The notes under the pieces were generated by a model, which was not told where the DNA came from, made no database searches, and saw nothing but the letters and a program-made list of their open reading frames with translations. From Chloroflexota bacterium (lineage in GTDB: Bacteria; Chloroflexota; Chloroflexia; Chloroflexales; Kallotenuaceae), in contig JAFAYS010000661.1 in NCBI GenBank assembly GCA_019240175.1, positions 1 through 6,127 on the forward strand: DNA of 6,127 nucleotides, given 5' to 3'. This document shows positions 1 through 5,182 of this stretch, in pieces; within the stretch, counting starts at the first letter, position 1, and the number at the start of each line of letters is the position of its first letter. Both the position numbers and the translations under genes were made by a program.

Positions 1-76
1 GTTATCGTCGCTGTAGTATACCATGAAGCGGCGCACTCGGCGCGATCCGGTTGCAGAGCAGCGCGCAACCACAGGC

Positions 77-105
77 TTGACAGGCCCCAGGGCTGCGGGT
101 ATGCT
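77..105 (+). promoter_or_regulatory. Sigma70-type promoter of the DedA-type/rdgB pair
   Basis: A perfect -35 box TTGACA at 77-82 is followed after 17 bases by TATGCT at 100-105, which matches four of six -10 positions. Transcription would start near 112, just upstream of the GAGG at 124-127 and the GTG at 134. Its position inside the upstream part of the longer reading frame (ATG at 23) argues that the protein does not start there. Confidence 0.55.
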
Positions 106-123
106 CCTCATCGGTTTTTGCAC

Positions 124-127
124 GAGG
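124..127 (+). promoter_or_regulatory. Ribosome binding site deciding the GTG 134 start
   Basis: GAGG at 124-127 lies six bases before GTG 134. No comparable site precedes the in-frame ATGs at 23 or 101. This fixes the likely start of the membrane protein. Confidence 0.6.
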
Positions 128-133
128 AATATT

Positions 134-733
134 GTGGAGATCGATACACCAACCGAGAGCTTAGCGAACACCAGGATCGATCCGGCCAGACCACGATCGA
201 TTCCCTGGCGACCACTGCTCTCGCTGCTCGGCACAATCGCGCTGACGATCGCGCTGGTGCTGCTGCCGCTCGACGTGGCCAGCTGGGGCGCGCTCGGCTA
301 TCTTGGCGCGTTTATGCTCACGCTGCTGTCGAGCGCGACGGTGCTGGTGCCCAGCGTGGCGCTTGGCGCGGCGCTCAAGTTCGGCGCGGCCAGCACGCTC
401 AATCCGCTTCTCGTCGGGCTGGTCTCGGGCATCGCGGCGGGTCTGGGCGAGAGCACGGGCTACCTAGCCGGACGCAGCGGCGCTGAGCTGGCGCATATTC
501 AAGATCGACCAGCCTACCGCCGGATCGCGGCGTGGGTTGAGCGCCGGGGCACGCTGACAGTCTTTGTGCTGGCGGCGATCCCGCTGCCGCTGATCGACCT
601 GGCAGGCTTGGCAGCCGGCGCGATGGGCATGTCGTTTGTGCGCTTCGAGCTCGCCTGTCTGGCCGGCAAGATCACGCGCTTCGTGCCGGTTGCGCTGCTC
701 GGGCACTGGCTGCGGCTTAACGGCTGGCTATAA
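134..733 (+). CDS. DedA/VTT-family inner membrane protein
   Basis: This encodes a 199-residue integral membrane protein of the VTT (SNARE-associated/DedA) type. The family is linked to lipid scrambling or flippase activity and envelope homeostasis; the substrate here is not known. A short polar N-terminus of about 25 residues precedes hydrophobic segments at roughly 28-47, 53-80, 90-112, 141-165 and 170-192. The family hallmark is visible as a Gly-Glu-x-x-Gly-Tyr stretch followed by Gly-Arg near residues 105-114. A later Pro-Leu-Pro-Leu-Ile-Asp-Leu-Ala-Gly-Leu-Ala-Ala-Gly segment (150-162) resembles the second half of VTT domains. The frame extends back to ATG 23, but GTG 134 has a well-spaced GAGG and a promoter lies between the two, so the first 37 residues are probably not made. 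It ends 16 bases before rdgB, so the two are likely co-transcribed. I am fairly sure of the family and not of a specific member. Confidence 0.8.
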   Translation: MEIDTPTESLANTRIDPARPRSIPWRPLLSLLGTIALTIALVLLPLDVASWGALGYLGAFMLTLLSSATVLVPSVALGAALKFGAASTLNPLLVGLVSGIAAGLGESTGYLAGRSGAELAHIQDRPAYRRIAAWVERRGTLTVFVLAAIPLPLIDLAGLAAGAMGMSFVRFELACLAGKITRFVPVALLGHWLRLNGWL

Positions 734-749
734 GGAAAGAAGGCGGTTT

Positions 750-1352
750 ATGCAAACCCTGCTGATCGCGACGACCAACCAGCATAAGTTTACCGAGTTC
801 ACCGCGCTGCTCAACGATCTGCCGTTCAAGCTCGTCAGCCTGAGCGATGTCGGCATCAGCGACGATGTCGAAGAGACCGGCGAAACGTTCAAGGCCAACG
901 CCGAGCTCAAGGCCGAGGCTTACAGCCAGCGCAGCGGGCTGCTCACGCTCGCCGACGACTCAGGGCTAGAGATCGCGGCGCTCAACGGCGCTCCCGGTGT
1001 GTACTCCGCGCGCTACGGCGGCGTGACTGGTGCGGAGCAGCTCGCGCTGGTGCTGAAGCAGCTTGAAGGTCTGCCGTTTCATGAGCGTATGGCGCGCTTT
1101 GTATGTGTGATCGCGATTGCCGAGCCGGGCAAAGCGCTTCAGTTCGTGGAAGGAACAGTTCCCGGCGCGATCGAAACTGCGCCGAAAGGAACACATGGTT
1201 TTGGCTACGACCCGATCTTTTATCTGCTGGATCGCGGCGTGACAATGGCAGAACTGCCGCCTGAAGAAAAGAATCGCATCAGCCATCGCGCGCAAGCGGT
1301 AAAAAAAGCTCGAGCCGTATTACTGGAAATAGCCGCAAATAGTAACGCTTAG
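750..1352 (+). CDS. rdgB: XTP/dITP pyrophosphatase (RdgB/HAM1 family)
   Basis: This 200-residue cytosolic enzyme would hydrolyse non-canonical purine triphosphates (dITP, XTP, ITP) to the monophosphate and pyrophosphate, keeping deaminated bases out of DNA and RNA. Family motifs run in order. The N-terminal Ala-Thr-Thr-Asn-x-x-Lys nucleotide-binding motif is at residues 7-13. A Glu-Thr-Gly-Glu-Thr-Phe segment is at 42-47. The catalytic Ala-Asp-Asp-Ser-Gly-Leu is at 68-73, followed by Gly-Ala-Pro-Gly-Val-Tyr-Ser-Ala-Arg-Tyr. Gly-Phe-Gly-Tyr-Asp-Pro is at 150-155 and Ser-His-Arg at 178-180. Length is normal for the family. The frame is open back to 636, but ATG 750 follows the previous gene's stop and has GAAGG at 739-743 with a six-base spacer, and the family start motif begins immediately after it. 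It is the second gene of a pair with the DedA-type protein and is followed by a strong terminator. Confidence 0.95.
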   Translation: MQTLLIATTNQHKFTEFTALLNDLPFKLVSLSDVGISDDVEETGETFKANAELKAEAYSQRSGLLTLADDSGLEIAALNGAPGVYSARYGGVTGAEQLALVLKQLEGLPFHERMARFVCVIAIAEPGKALQFVEGTVPGAIETAPKGTHGFGYDPIFYLLDRGVTMAELPPEEKNRISHRAQAVKKARAVLLEIAANSNA

Positions 1353-1374
1353 ATACACTGACAGCAGTACGTTG

Positions 1375-1401
1375 ACGCTCCTCATAGCTGAGGAGCGTTT
1401 T
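1375..1401 (+). terminator. Rho-independent terminator after rdgB
   Basis: A perfect 10-bp stem (ACGCTCCTCA at 1375-1384 and TGAGGAGCGT at 1389-1398) encloses the four-base loop TAGC and runs into TTTT (1398-1401). It lies 23 bases past the rdgB stop and would end the DedA-type/rdgB transcript. Confidence 0.9.
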
Positions 1402-1556
1402 GCTTGCCGTAGCTTTGCGACCAAATAGAGGAGATAGGAGTACTCCGCGTTAACAAATTGAGAATATTATTAAAACTTTTTCACCATAGTAAGCCACATA
1501 GGAAGCTATAAAACAATCTGATTGGATAAATATACAATATGCATACAGATGTTGGC
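1402..1556. other. AT-rich intergenic stretch without a gene
   Basis: This forms part of the 329-base spacer between rdgB and the AT-hook gene. From about 1450 to 1556 it is far richer in A and T than the flanking genes. It holds a perfect 10-bp palindrome GGAGTACTCC (1437-1446) and an ATGCAT palindrome near 1539-1544. I find no coding frame with a ribosome site on either strand. The reverse-strand open frame across 1450-1869 runs antisense through the next gene and is not credible. A DNA-binding or upstream-promoter (UP-element) role for the AT-rich part is possible but unproven. Confidence 0.5.
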
Positions 1557-1584
1557 TTGAAATTATTGATAGTTGCTGTAGAAT
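1557..1584 (+). promoter_or_regulatory. Sigma70-type promoter of the AT-hook gene
   Basis: TTGAAA at 1557-1562 (five of six consensus) and TAGAAT at 1579-1584 (five of six) are 16 bases apart, with AT-rich DNA upstream. Transcription would start near 1591, giving a leader of about 90 bases before ATG 1682. Confidence 0.6.
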
Positions 1585-1605
1585 ACAGGCAAGAAACAAA
1601 CAGTA

Positions 1606-1671
1606 AGGATCATTTAGCTGCTTCGATGATCCTGAATCAGCTAGAATCAGTCCTTGTACCGTAGCACAAGG
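1606..1671 (+). promoter_or_regulatory. Structured 5' leader with possible pseudoknot and hairpin beside the ribosome site
   Basis: AGGATCAT (1606-1613) pairs perfectly with ATGATCCT (1626-1633). The loop bases TAGCTG (1615-1620) can pair with CAGCTA (1639-1644), which gives an H-type pseudoknot topology. A second hairpin pairs CCTTGT (1652-1657) with ACAAGG (1666-1671) and occupies the first G of the GGAGG ribosome site (1671-1675). GAATCAG also repeats directly at 1634-1640 and 1644-1650. Translational control is an inference from these pairings; no known riboswitch class is recognised. Confidence 0.35.
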
Positions 1672-1681
1672 GAGGCTTGAA

Positions 1682-2038
1682 ATGGCGAATATCCGAATCC
1701 TGACACCAGAGCAACTGGAAGAGCGCGAGCAAAGACCCAAAGGTCGCAGTGGACGAAGACGGAGCGAAGAGCGCACACGTATTATTGAAGAATATAAAGA
1801 CGCGCTACGCGGTGTAGAACCCGGTTTCGGCGGTGATGTATCGCTCGGCGACGAAGAAGAGAAACGCACAGTGCGGCAGAACCTAAAAGCCGCCGCTCAA
1901 GAACTCAATATGTCGCTGGAGTTCCGTCCGATCAAAGATAAATCACGGATTCATTTCCGGGTGATCACACCGGAGCAAGCGCAAGCCAAGCCGAAGCGCG
2001 GCGGACGGCCACGAAAAAACCCGGCTCGCAACGCATAA
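1682..2038 (+). CDS. Small charged protein with C-terminal AT-hook
   Basis: This 118-residue soluble, highly charged protein has no transmembrane segment or signal peptide. I do not recognise a named family. Residues 18-32 are rich in Arg, Lys and Gly (Pro-Lys-Gly-Arg-Ser-Gly-Arg-Arg-Arg). Residues 29-43 look helical. Residues 62-95 (Thr-Val-Arg-Gln-Asn-Leu-Lys-Ala-Ala-Ala through His-Phe-Arg-Val-Ile) look like a small helix-plus-strands domain. The tail, residues 103-113, carries Lys-Arg-Gly-Gly-Arg-Pro-Arg-Lys, an AT-hook with its Gly-Arg-Pro core. A Leu/Ile-Thr-Pro-Glu-Gln motif occurs near both ends (7-11 and 95-99). DNA or RNA binding, perhaps nucleoid-associated, is inferred from the AT-hook and basic patches. 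The start is clear: GGAGG at 1671-1675 is six bases before the ATG. The gene is monocistronic with its own promoter. Confidence 0.8.
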   Translation: MANIRILTPEQLEEREQRPKGRSGRRRSEERTRIIEEYKDALRGVEPGFGGDVSLGDEEEKRTVRQNLKAAAQELNMSLEFRPIKDKSRIHFRVITPEQAQAKPKRGGRPRKNPARNA

Positions 2039-2074
2039 TCACCCGCCCAAGGAGCAAAATGACCGGCAGCGCTT

Positions 2075-2107
2075 GCTACGGTTCCGTAGCGACAGGCTAC
2101 AACTCTT
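2075..2107. terminator. Hairpin between convergent genes, possible weak terminator
   Basis: GCTACG (2075-2080) and CGTAGC (2085-2090) form a 6-bp stem with loop GTTC. An alternative stem pairs GTAGC (2086-2090) with GCTAC (2096-2100), followed by AACTC and a short T run on the plus strand. It sits in the 58-base gap between the convergent AT-hook and acetyltransferase genes. Neither strand has a good adjacent T tract, so the terminator role is uncertain. Confidence 0.35.
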
Positions 2108-2708
2108 TTGAAAGCAGTAAAAGTGCCGGCGCGCCAAACGGCAGCCAGGCCAGCAGGCCGCGTCGTCGCCGCACCAGCGCGTAGCCGTGCCGCTCGTACA
2201 AGCGCCGGGCCGGAAGATTCGTCTCAATCACCTCAAGCAGCGCTGTCGTCTTACCCAGATCTTTTGCCCGGCAGTGCAGATATTCCAGAATGCTATCTGC
2301 CACGCCGCGACCACGCCAGGCTTTGGTGACCGTCACGCTGTAAATATAGGCCTCAGTCAGCTGAGGCCGGTATGGTGGCGGCTCGGTCATGGCCGCGCGT
2401 AGATCCAGCGCAATCGATGGACCAACGCCAAGCTCCTCGAACATGGCCTGCTCTTCCGCGCGATCGAAGCGCGGCGTTAGCTCCCAGGTCCGTAATCCAG
2501 CTACACCAACCGGCACATTCGCGCCGTCGACGGCTACGACGATCCCGTTGAGACGCCCCGGCAGAGCGTGAATGCGTTCGAGGAAGCGCCGACCGGCGCG
2601 CTGGCGGAGCATCCCGCCATACTCATGCCCAAATCCTTCGAGCAACAGATCCGCGATTGCCGGTACATCGGCACGTGTTGCTGGGCGAACCGCAAAGCCA
2701 GTGGTCAA
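2097..2708 (-). CDS. GNAT-family N-acetyltransferase
   Basis: This 203-residue cytosolic enzyme would transfer the acetyl group of acetyl-CoA to an amine; the substrate cannot be told. The fold starts with Val-Arg-Pro-Ala-Thr-Arg-Ala-Asp at residues 8-15. Motif A is clear: a beta strand Tyr-Ile-Tyr-Ser-Val-Thr-Val followed by the pyrophosphate-binding loop Arg-Gly-Arg-Gly-Val-Ala (132-137). Motif B follows: Asn164, then Ala-Arg-Arg-Leu-Tyr-Glu-Arg-His-Gly-Tyr (167-176). Residues 75-118 form a longer insertion than in minimal GNATs. The frame is open back to ATG 2861, but that ATG lies inside the terminator hairpin of the upstream operon. TTG 2708 has GGAGGAG (2720-2714) five bases before it, and the conserved fold begins right after it. 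A likely promoter lies at 2787-2815. It appears monocistronic. Confidence 0.85.
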   Translation of the reverse strand: MTTGFAVRPATRADVPAIADLLLEGFGHEYGGMLRQRAGRRFLERIHALPGRLNGIVVAVDGANVPVGVAGLRTWELTPRFDRAEEQAMFEELGVGPSIALDLRAAMTEPPPYRPQLTEAYIYSVTVTKAWRGRGVADSILEYLHCRAKDLGKTTALLEVIETNLPARRLYERHGYALVRRRRGLLAWLPFGAPALLLLSKEL

Positions 2709-2713
2709 CCGCG

Positions 2714-2720
2714 CTCCTCC
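2714..2720 (-). promoter_or_regulatory. Ribosome binding site deciding the TTG 2708 start
   Basis: On the minus strand GGAGGAG is followed by the five bases CGCGG and then TTG. This is the only strong ribosome site in the upstream part of the acetyltransferase frame. Confidence 0.65.
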
Positions 2721-2733
2721 AACATTGCTGTAT

Positions 2734-2777
2734 GAGATGTCGTCCCTGGAGAGGCAGGGAATCGTGCAAACGATCTC
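2734..2777 (-). other. Possible three-way-junction leader of the acetyltransferase gene
   Basis: On the minus strand GAGAT and ATCTC close a region holding two hairpins: CGT/ACG with loop TTGC, and TCCCTG/CAGGGA with loop CCTCTC. It lies between the putative promoter and the ribosome site. The base pairing is visible; a regulatory function is inference, and I recognise no known leader class. Confidence 0.3.
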
Positions 2778-2786
2778 GTCGCGTGC

Positions 2787-2815
2787 AGTGTACGATTTAA
2801 TGGGGACGATTGCAA
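2787..2815 (-). promoter_or_regulatory. Putative promoter of the acetyltransferase gene
   Basis: On the minus strand TTGCAA (2815-2810) is followed after 17 bases by TACACT (2792-2787). Each box matches four of six consensus positions. The placement, just past the upstream operon's terminator and before the leader, is sensible, but the boxes are weak. Confidence 0.35.
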
Positions 2816-2850
2816 AATACGGGCCGACATTTTGCGCATAGAAAACGATC

Positions 2851-2882
2851 AAGAAAGGCATACCGGTTGGTATGCCCTTCTT
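2851..2882 (-). terminator. Terminator of the DUF2089/solenoid operon
   Basis: GGCATACC (2857-2864) and GGTATGCC (2869-2876) form a perfect 8-bp stem with a four-base loop. A further five pairs (2851-2855 with 2878-2882) follow beyond one A-C mismatch. On the minus strand the stem is followed by TTTCTT. It lies 30 bases past the TAA of the solenoid gene. The near-symmetry would let it act on both strands, though no plus-strand gene needs it. Confidence 0.75.
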
Positions 2883-2912
2883 TTCAACGTGATTGGTTAT
2901 GTAACGCAGCGC

Positions 2913-4409
2913 TTAGGAGCGACCGTCGAGGCCCCGCAGCAGCATCTCGGCCTCATCGGGCGCAAGACGGCCTTCGTGAACCATCCGCAAGATCGCCAGG
3001 CGCTCGGCATCGCGATTCGCGGGCTGGCTAGCGCTGGCCTGCTGCTCCGCTGGCTGCGCCTGCTCCGGCTGCTGCGCCTGCTCCTCGTGCTCCCGCTCGA
3101 TACGCACGGTCTGGCCTGTGAACGGCGGCTGCGGTGGGCGCGGCGGCACCGGTCCACGCGCCGGCGGCACTGGTCCACGCGGCTGCGGCGGAACTTGCCG
3201 TCCACCAGGGCCTCGACCGCCCTGCTGCCACTGCTGCAACGCCTGCTCGACGGCCTCCTGCGCCCGAGCGATACCGCCGACGGCGGCGGCGCGCGCCTCA
3301 CGCTTGATCCGCTCGATCTGCTCAGGATCAAAGCCGAAGTCGCCTTGCTGCCCATAGCCACGGCCTGGGCCGCCCCGGCCAGCCCGATAGCCACGCGCCG
3401 CGTCACGCAGGCTTTCTCGACCGGCGATGCGCACCTCGCGGGCAATGTCGCGGCCAAGATTGCTGAGATCGCGGGCCAGCGTGCGCCCCATCTCTTCCAG
3501 ATCTTTGCCGAAGCCGCGCATGTCTTGGCCGAAGTCTTCCATCGTGCCGCGGAAATCCTGCCAGTCTGCCGAGCCTTCGCCGTGATGTCCGGCAAATCCG
3601 GTCGCCTGCTGCGGTGCCGAGCCGCCACGTACCCGCAGATCACCGCCGATCATCAGCTGTAGCTCGGAGCCGCCCTCGCCGAAAACCAGACGATGACGAC
3701 CTGCCCCACGCCGCAGATTCCACTCCTCGCCGGCAGCGTTCACGTCGCCGCCGACGGTCGCCACCAGCGTGAGCTGCGCCGCATCCGATAGATCCAGCTT
3801 AACATCGCCGCCGACGATCGTGCGAATATTGCCTTCCAGGTTGCCGAGTGTCAGGTTGAGATCGCCGCCGATGTGGCCCAGCGATTCCAGGCGCTCGACC
3901 TGGCCGAGATTAGCATCGCCGCCGACGACGTGCAGGCTGAGCTGCGCCGCTCGACGGATTGTGAAGTCGCCGCCCACACGCCCAGCTTTGACGTGCTGAT
4001 TGGCATCGGTTGTGTCGCCGTTGTGCTCGATCGTGGCATCGCCGCCGATCGACTCCAGATCGATCTGCGCGACATCTGCGACCCGCACATCGCCGCCGAT
4101 GCCGTGCGCCGACAGCTTTGCCATCGCCCGTGCGCCCAGGTCACCGCCAACCGCACGCACCTCGACGTCGCCGCCGATGCCGTTTAGCTCAACCGATGCC
4201 TGGTGCGGCAGAGTGATTCGGAGATCCGAAGGGTAGCCAAGGATCGTGATGGTGTTGCCTTCCTGGCGCAGGTAGCGCTCCAGCGACTCATCGCCGTCGG
4301 TCTCGACCTCGATCGTGGCGTGATCGTGGCCGGTGACCCGCACATCGCCGCCGCCGCCAAAAACCCGCAGCTGCATGTCGGGTTGAACTTCTAAGTGAAA
4401 CGTTGCCAT
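2913..4409 (-). CDS. [IV]GGD beta-solenoid protein (DUF4097-like) with C-terminal SHOCT-like domain
   Basis: This 498-residue protein has four parts. Residues 1-260 hold ten [IV]GGD turns, at 78, 87, 104, 121, 145, 162, 180, 199, 219 and 254, mostly 17-20 residues apart. They are preceded by a GGGGD at 18-22. This pattern suits a right-handed beta-solenoid of the DUF4097/adhesin-like type. Residues 283-340 form an amphipathic helix with Phe, Met, Leu and Ile at a/d positions (293, 297, 300, 304, 307, 311, 318, 322), a likely coiled coil. Residues 398-431 are Gly/Pro/Arg-rich with Arg-Gly-Pro-Val-Pro-Pro twice. Residues 465-498 form a SHOCT-like helical pair (Ile-Leu-Arg-Met-Val-His-Glu-Gly-Arg-Leu-Ala-Pro-Asp-Glu-Ala). 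There is no signal peptide or membrane span, so it is probably cytosolic, a scaffold or envelope-stress component by analogy with Bacillus YvlB and enterococcal LiaX. The start at ATG 4409 is set by GGAGG (4422-4418), eight bases upstream; the longer frame overlaps the preceding gene. It is last in a three-gene operon. Confidence 0.8.
   Translation of the reverse strand: MATFHLEVQPDMQLRVFGGGGDVRVTGHDHATIEVETDGDESLERYLRQEGNTITILGYPSDLRITLPHQASVELNGIGGDVEVRAVGGDLGARAMAKLSAHGIGGDVRVADVAQIDLESIGGDATIEHNGDTTDANQHVKAGRVGGDFTIRRAAQLSLHVVGGDANLGQVERLESLGHIGGDLNLTLGNLEGNIRTIVGGDVKLDLSDAAQLTLVATVGGDVNAAGEEWNLRRGAGRHRLVFGEGGSELQLMIGGDLRVRGGSAPQQATGFAGHHGEGSADWQDFRGTMEDFGQDMRGFGKDLEEMGRTLARDLSNLGRDIAREVRIAGRESLRDAARGYRAGRGGPGRGYGQQGDFGFDPEQIERIKREARAAAVGGIARAQEAVEQALQQWQQGGRGPGGRQVPPQPRGPVPPARGPVPPRPPQPPFTGQTVRIEREHEEQAQQPEQAQPAEQQASASQPANRDAERLAILRMVHEGRLAPDEAEMLLRGLDGRS
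3639..4355 (-). repeat. Degenerate coding repeats of the solenoid turns
   Basis: GGCGGCGA-type cores recur in frame throughout this stretch. On the plus strand they appear as TCGCCGCCGA or close variants near 3745, 3805, 3862, 3915, 4037, 4088 and 4167. They encode the [IV]GGD turns, with a usual period of about 51-60 bases. Spacers diverge while the core stays fixed, which points to old internal duplication with selection on the turn residues. The unit spacing is irregular at 121-145 and 219-254 of the protein. Confidence 0.8.
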
Positions 4410-4417
4410 TATCATAT

Positions 4418-4422
4418 CCTCC
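4418..4422 (-). promoter_or_regulatory. Ribosome binding site of the solenoid gene
   Basis: Minus-strand GGAGG lies eight bases before ATG 4409. A second ATG six bases nearer (4415-4413) is only two bases from the site and is a less likely start. Confidence 0.6.
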
Positions 4423-4425
4423 TGG

Positions 4426-4704
4426 TTATGCAATTGTGAGCTCCAACCGTTCCTCATGAGCGGGATCGACCCACTCAAGCCGGGCTATGCCGTGCTGCTC
4501 AGCCTGCGCAGTCAGCGCCTCGATCGAGCTGTCGGGCGGCAGCAGCTGCGCGCCTAGCCGCTGCGCCACGCTGACCAGACTGACCGGCAGCATAAGCAAA
4601 ACTTTGATCTGTCCGTTGGTAACATCCACAATGCGCAGCCGCAGCGTGCGGGCTCGTGGGCTCGGGTGCGAAGTGCGGCTGATCTGCGGCGTTCCGTGCG
4701 TCAT
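4426..4704 (-). CDS. Single-domain protein of DUF4097/SHOCT-associated type, unknown function
   Basis: This 92-residue soluble protein has a polar N-terminal tail of about 20 residues. The domain then begins with Leu-Arg-Leu-Arg-Ile-Val-Asp-Val-Thr-Asn-Gly (21-31) and continues with Lys-Val-Leu-Leu-Met-Leu-Pro-Val-Ser-Leu-Val (34-44) and Gln-Arg-Leu-Gly-Ala (48-52). It ends in a charged segment with Leu-Glu-Trp-Val-Asp and Arg-Leu-Glu-Leu-Thr-Ile strands. From memory of the families, this order (a strand with a Thr-Asn/Thr-Gly turn, then 'K-V-x-hydrophobic-P-hydrophobic') matches the segment that follows a SHOCT-like motif in many YvlB/DUF4097-type proteins, so this looks like the stand-alone version. 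I cannot name its function. Minus-strand GGAG (4715-4712) is seven bases before the ATG. Gaps are 28 bases to the upstream gene and 16 to the downstream gene, so it is the middle gene of the operon. Confidence 0.75.
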   Translation of the reverse strand: MTHGTPQISRTSHPSPRARTLRLRIVDVTNGQIKVLLMLPVSLVSVAQRLGAQLLPPDSSIEALTAQAEQHGIARLEWVDPAHEERLELTIA

Positions 4705-4732
4705 ATGCCAACTCCGTGCGAGCGAACCCGCG

Positions 4733-5134
4733 CTACTCCTGGCCCGACGATTGGTTGCGACCGGCCTTGAGCGCTTGCAGCGCTTCTTCCGGGCTCAGCT
4801 CGCCGCGGCCCAGCTGCTCAAGCAGGCTGAGATTGGGGCGCTCAGCCGCAGCCGGCGGCGTTGTGGTTTCTTGAAAGCCCATCGCGGCGGCCAGCTCGTC
4901 CATGCGGTTGCGTACAGTGTTGTAGTGGACGCCGAGATCAGTGGCGACGCGGTTCATGTTGCCGCGATTCTTGACCAGTAGCGAGATCAACTGTAGCTGC
5001 TCGCCGGTCAGGCTTTTGAGCAGGCCCAGCTCGAACTCGCCTTCGACCGCGCCGTGACAGTTGGTGCAGTCCAGCCGCGTGGCGATCAGTTCGCCGCTAC
5101 AGATCGGGCAGCGCGTCAAAATTGGGTAGGTCAT
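4733..5134 (-). CDS. DUF2089-like zinc-ribbon/HTH protein with C-terminal SHOCT-like motif
   Basis: This 133-residue protein is probably a DNA-binding regulator. Residues 9-26 form a zinc ribbon with two Cys-x-x-Cys knuckles (Cys9/Cys12 and Cys23/Cys26). Residues 43-85 resemble a helix-turn-helix: Leu-Thr-Gly-Glu-Gln-Leu-Gln-Leu-Ile, then Asn-Met-Asn-Arg-Val-Ala-Thr-Asp-Leu-Gly-Val-His-Tyr-Asn-Thr-Val-Arg-Asn-Arg. Residues 103-124 are a short helical pair (Leu-Leu-Glu-Gln-Leu-Gly-Arg-Gly-Glu-Leu-Ser-Pro-Glu-Glu-Ala) like the one that ends the solenoid protein of the same operon. This layout is that of DUF2089 proteins. The frame is open back to 5188, but GAGGAG (5146-5141) lies six bases before ATG 5134 and the zinc ribbon begins right after it. 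The leader holds a GCCTC/GAGGC hairpin at 5155-5168. As first gene under a repeat-flanked promoter it may regulate itself (inference). Confidence 0.85.
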   Translation of the reverse strand: MTYPILTRCPICSGELIATRLDCTNCHGAVEGEFELGLLKSLTGEQLQLISLLVKNRGNMNRVATDLGVHYNTVRNRMDELAAAMGFQETTTPPAAAERPNLSLLEQLGRGELSPEEALQALKAGRNQSSGQE

Positions 5135-5182
5135 CTTGATCTCCTCGGTTTTGCGCCTCATACGAGGCTCGCTATCATTCTT

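Noticed and set aside
1450..1869. 139-residue open frame on the minus strand
   Set aside because: It is antisense to the AT-hook gene, has a serine/arginine-rich composition typical of a shadow frame, and its upstream half crosses AT-rich intergenic DNA.
1407..2090. CCGTAGC occurring at 1407-1413, 1659-1665 and 2084-2090 around the AT-hook gene
   Set aside because: A seven-base match three times within 700 bases is suggestive, but two copies sit within unrelated hairpins and there is no longer shared context.
2059..2184. Roughly 41-codon plus-strand frame starting at ATG 2059 with AAGGAG (2049-2054) upstream
   Set aside because: The ribosome site is good (four-base spacer), but the product is Ser/Gly/Arg-rich, most of it is antisense to the acetyltransferase 3' end, and it runs through the hairpin between the convergent genes. 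Chance is likelier.
2832..3662. 276-residue plus-strand open frame, and the 248-residue minus-strand frame at 2897-3643
   Set aside because: Both are shadows of the GC-rich solenoid gene. They lack family motifs and have leucine/arginine-rich translations typical of wrong frames.
3639..4355. Regular spacing of GCCGCCGA cores, considered as a CRISPR-like or tandem DNA repeat
   Set aside because: The cores are in frame and encode the [IV]GGD solenoid turns. The intervening sequence is coding and irregular in length, so this is a protein repeat.
4487..4981. 164-residue plus-strand open frame
   Set aside because: It is antisense to the 92-residue gene and the DUF2089-like gene, which carry clear motifs and ribosome sites.
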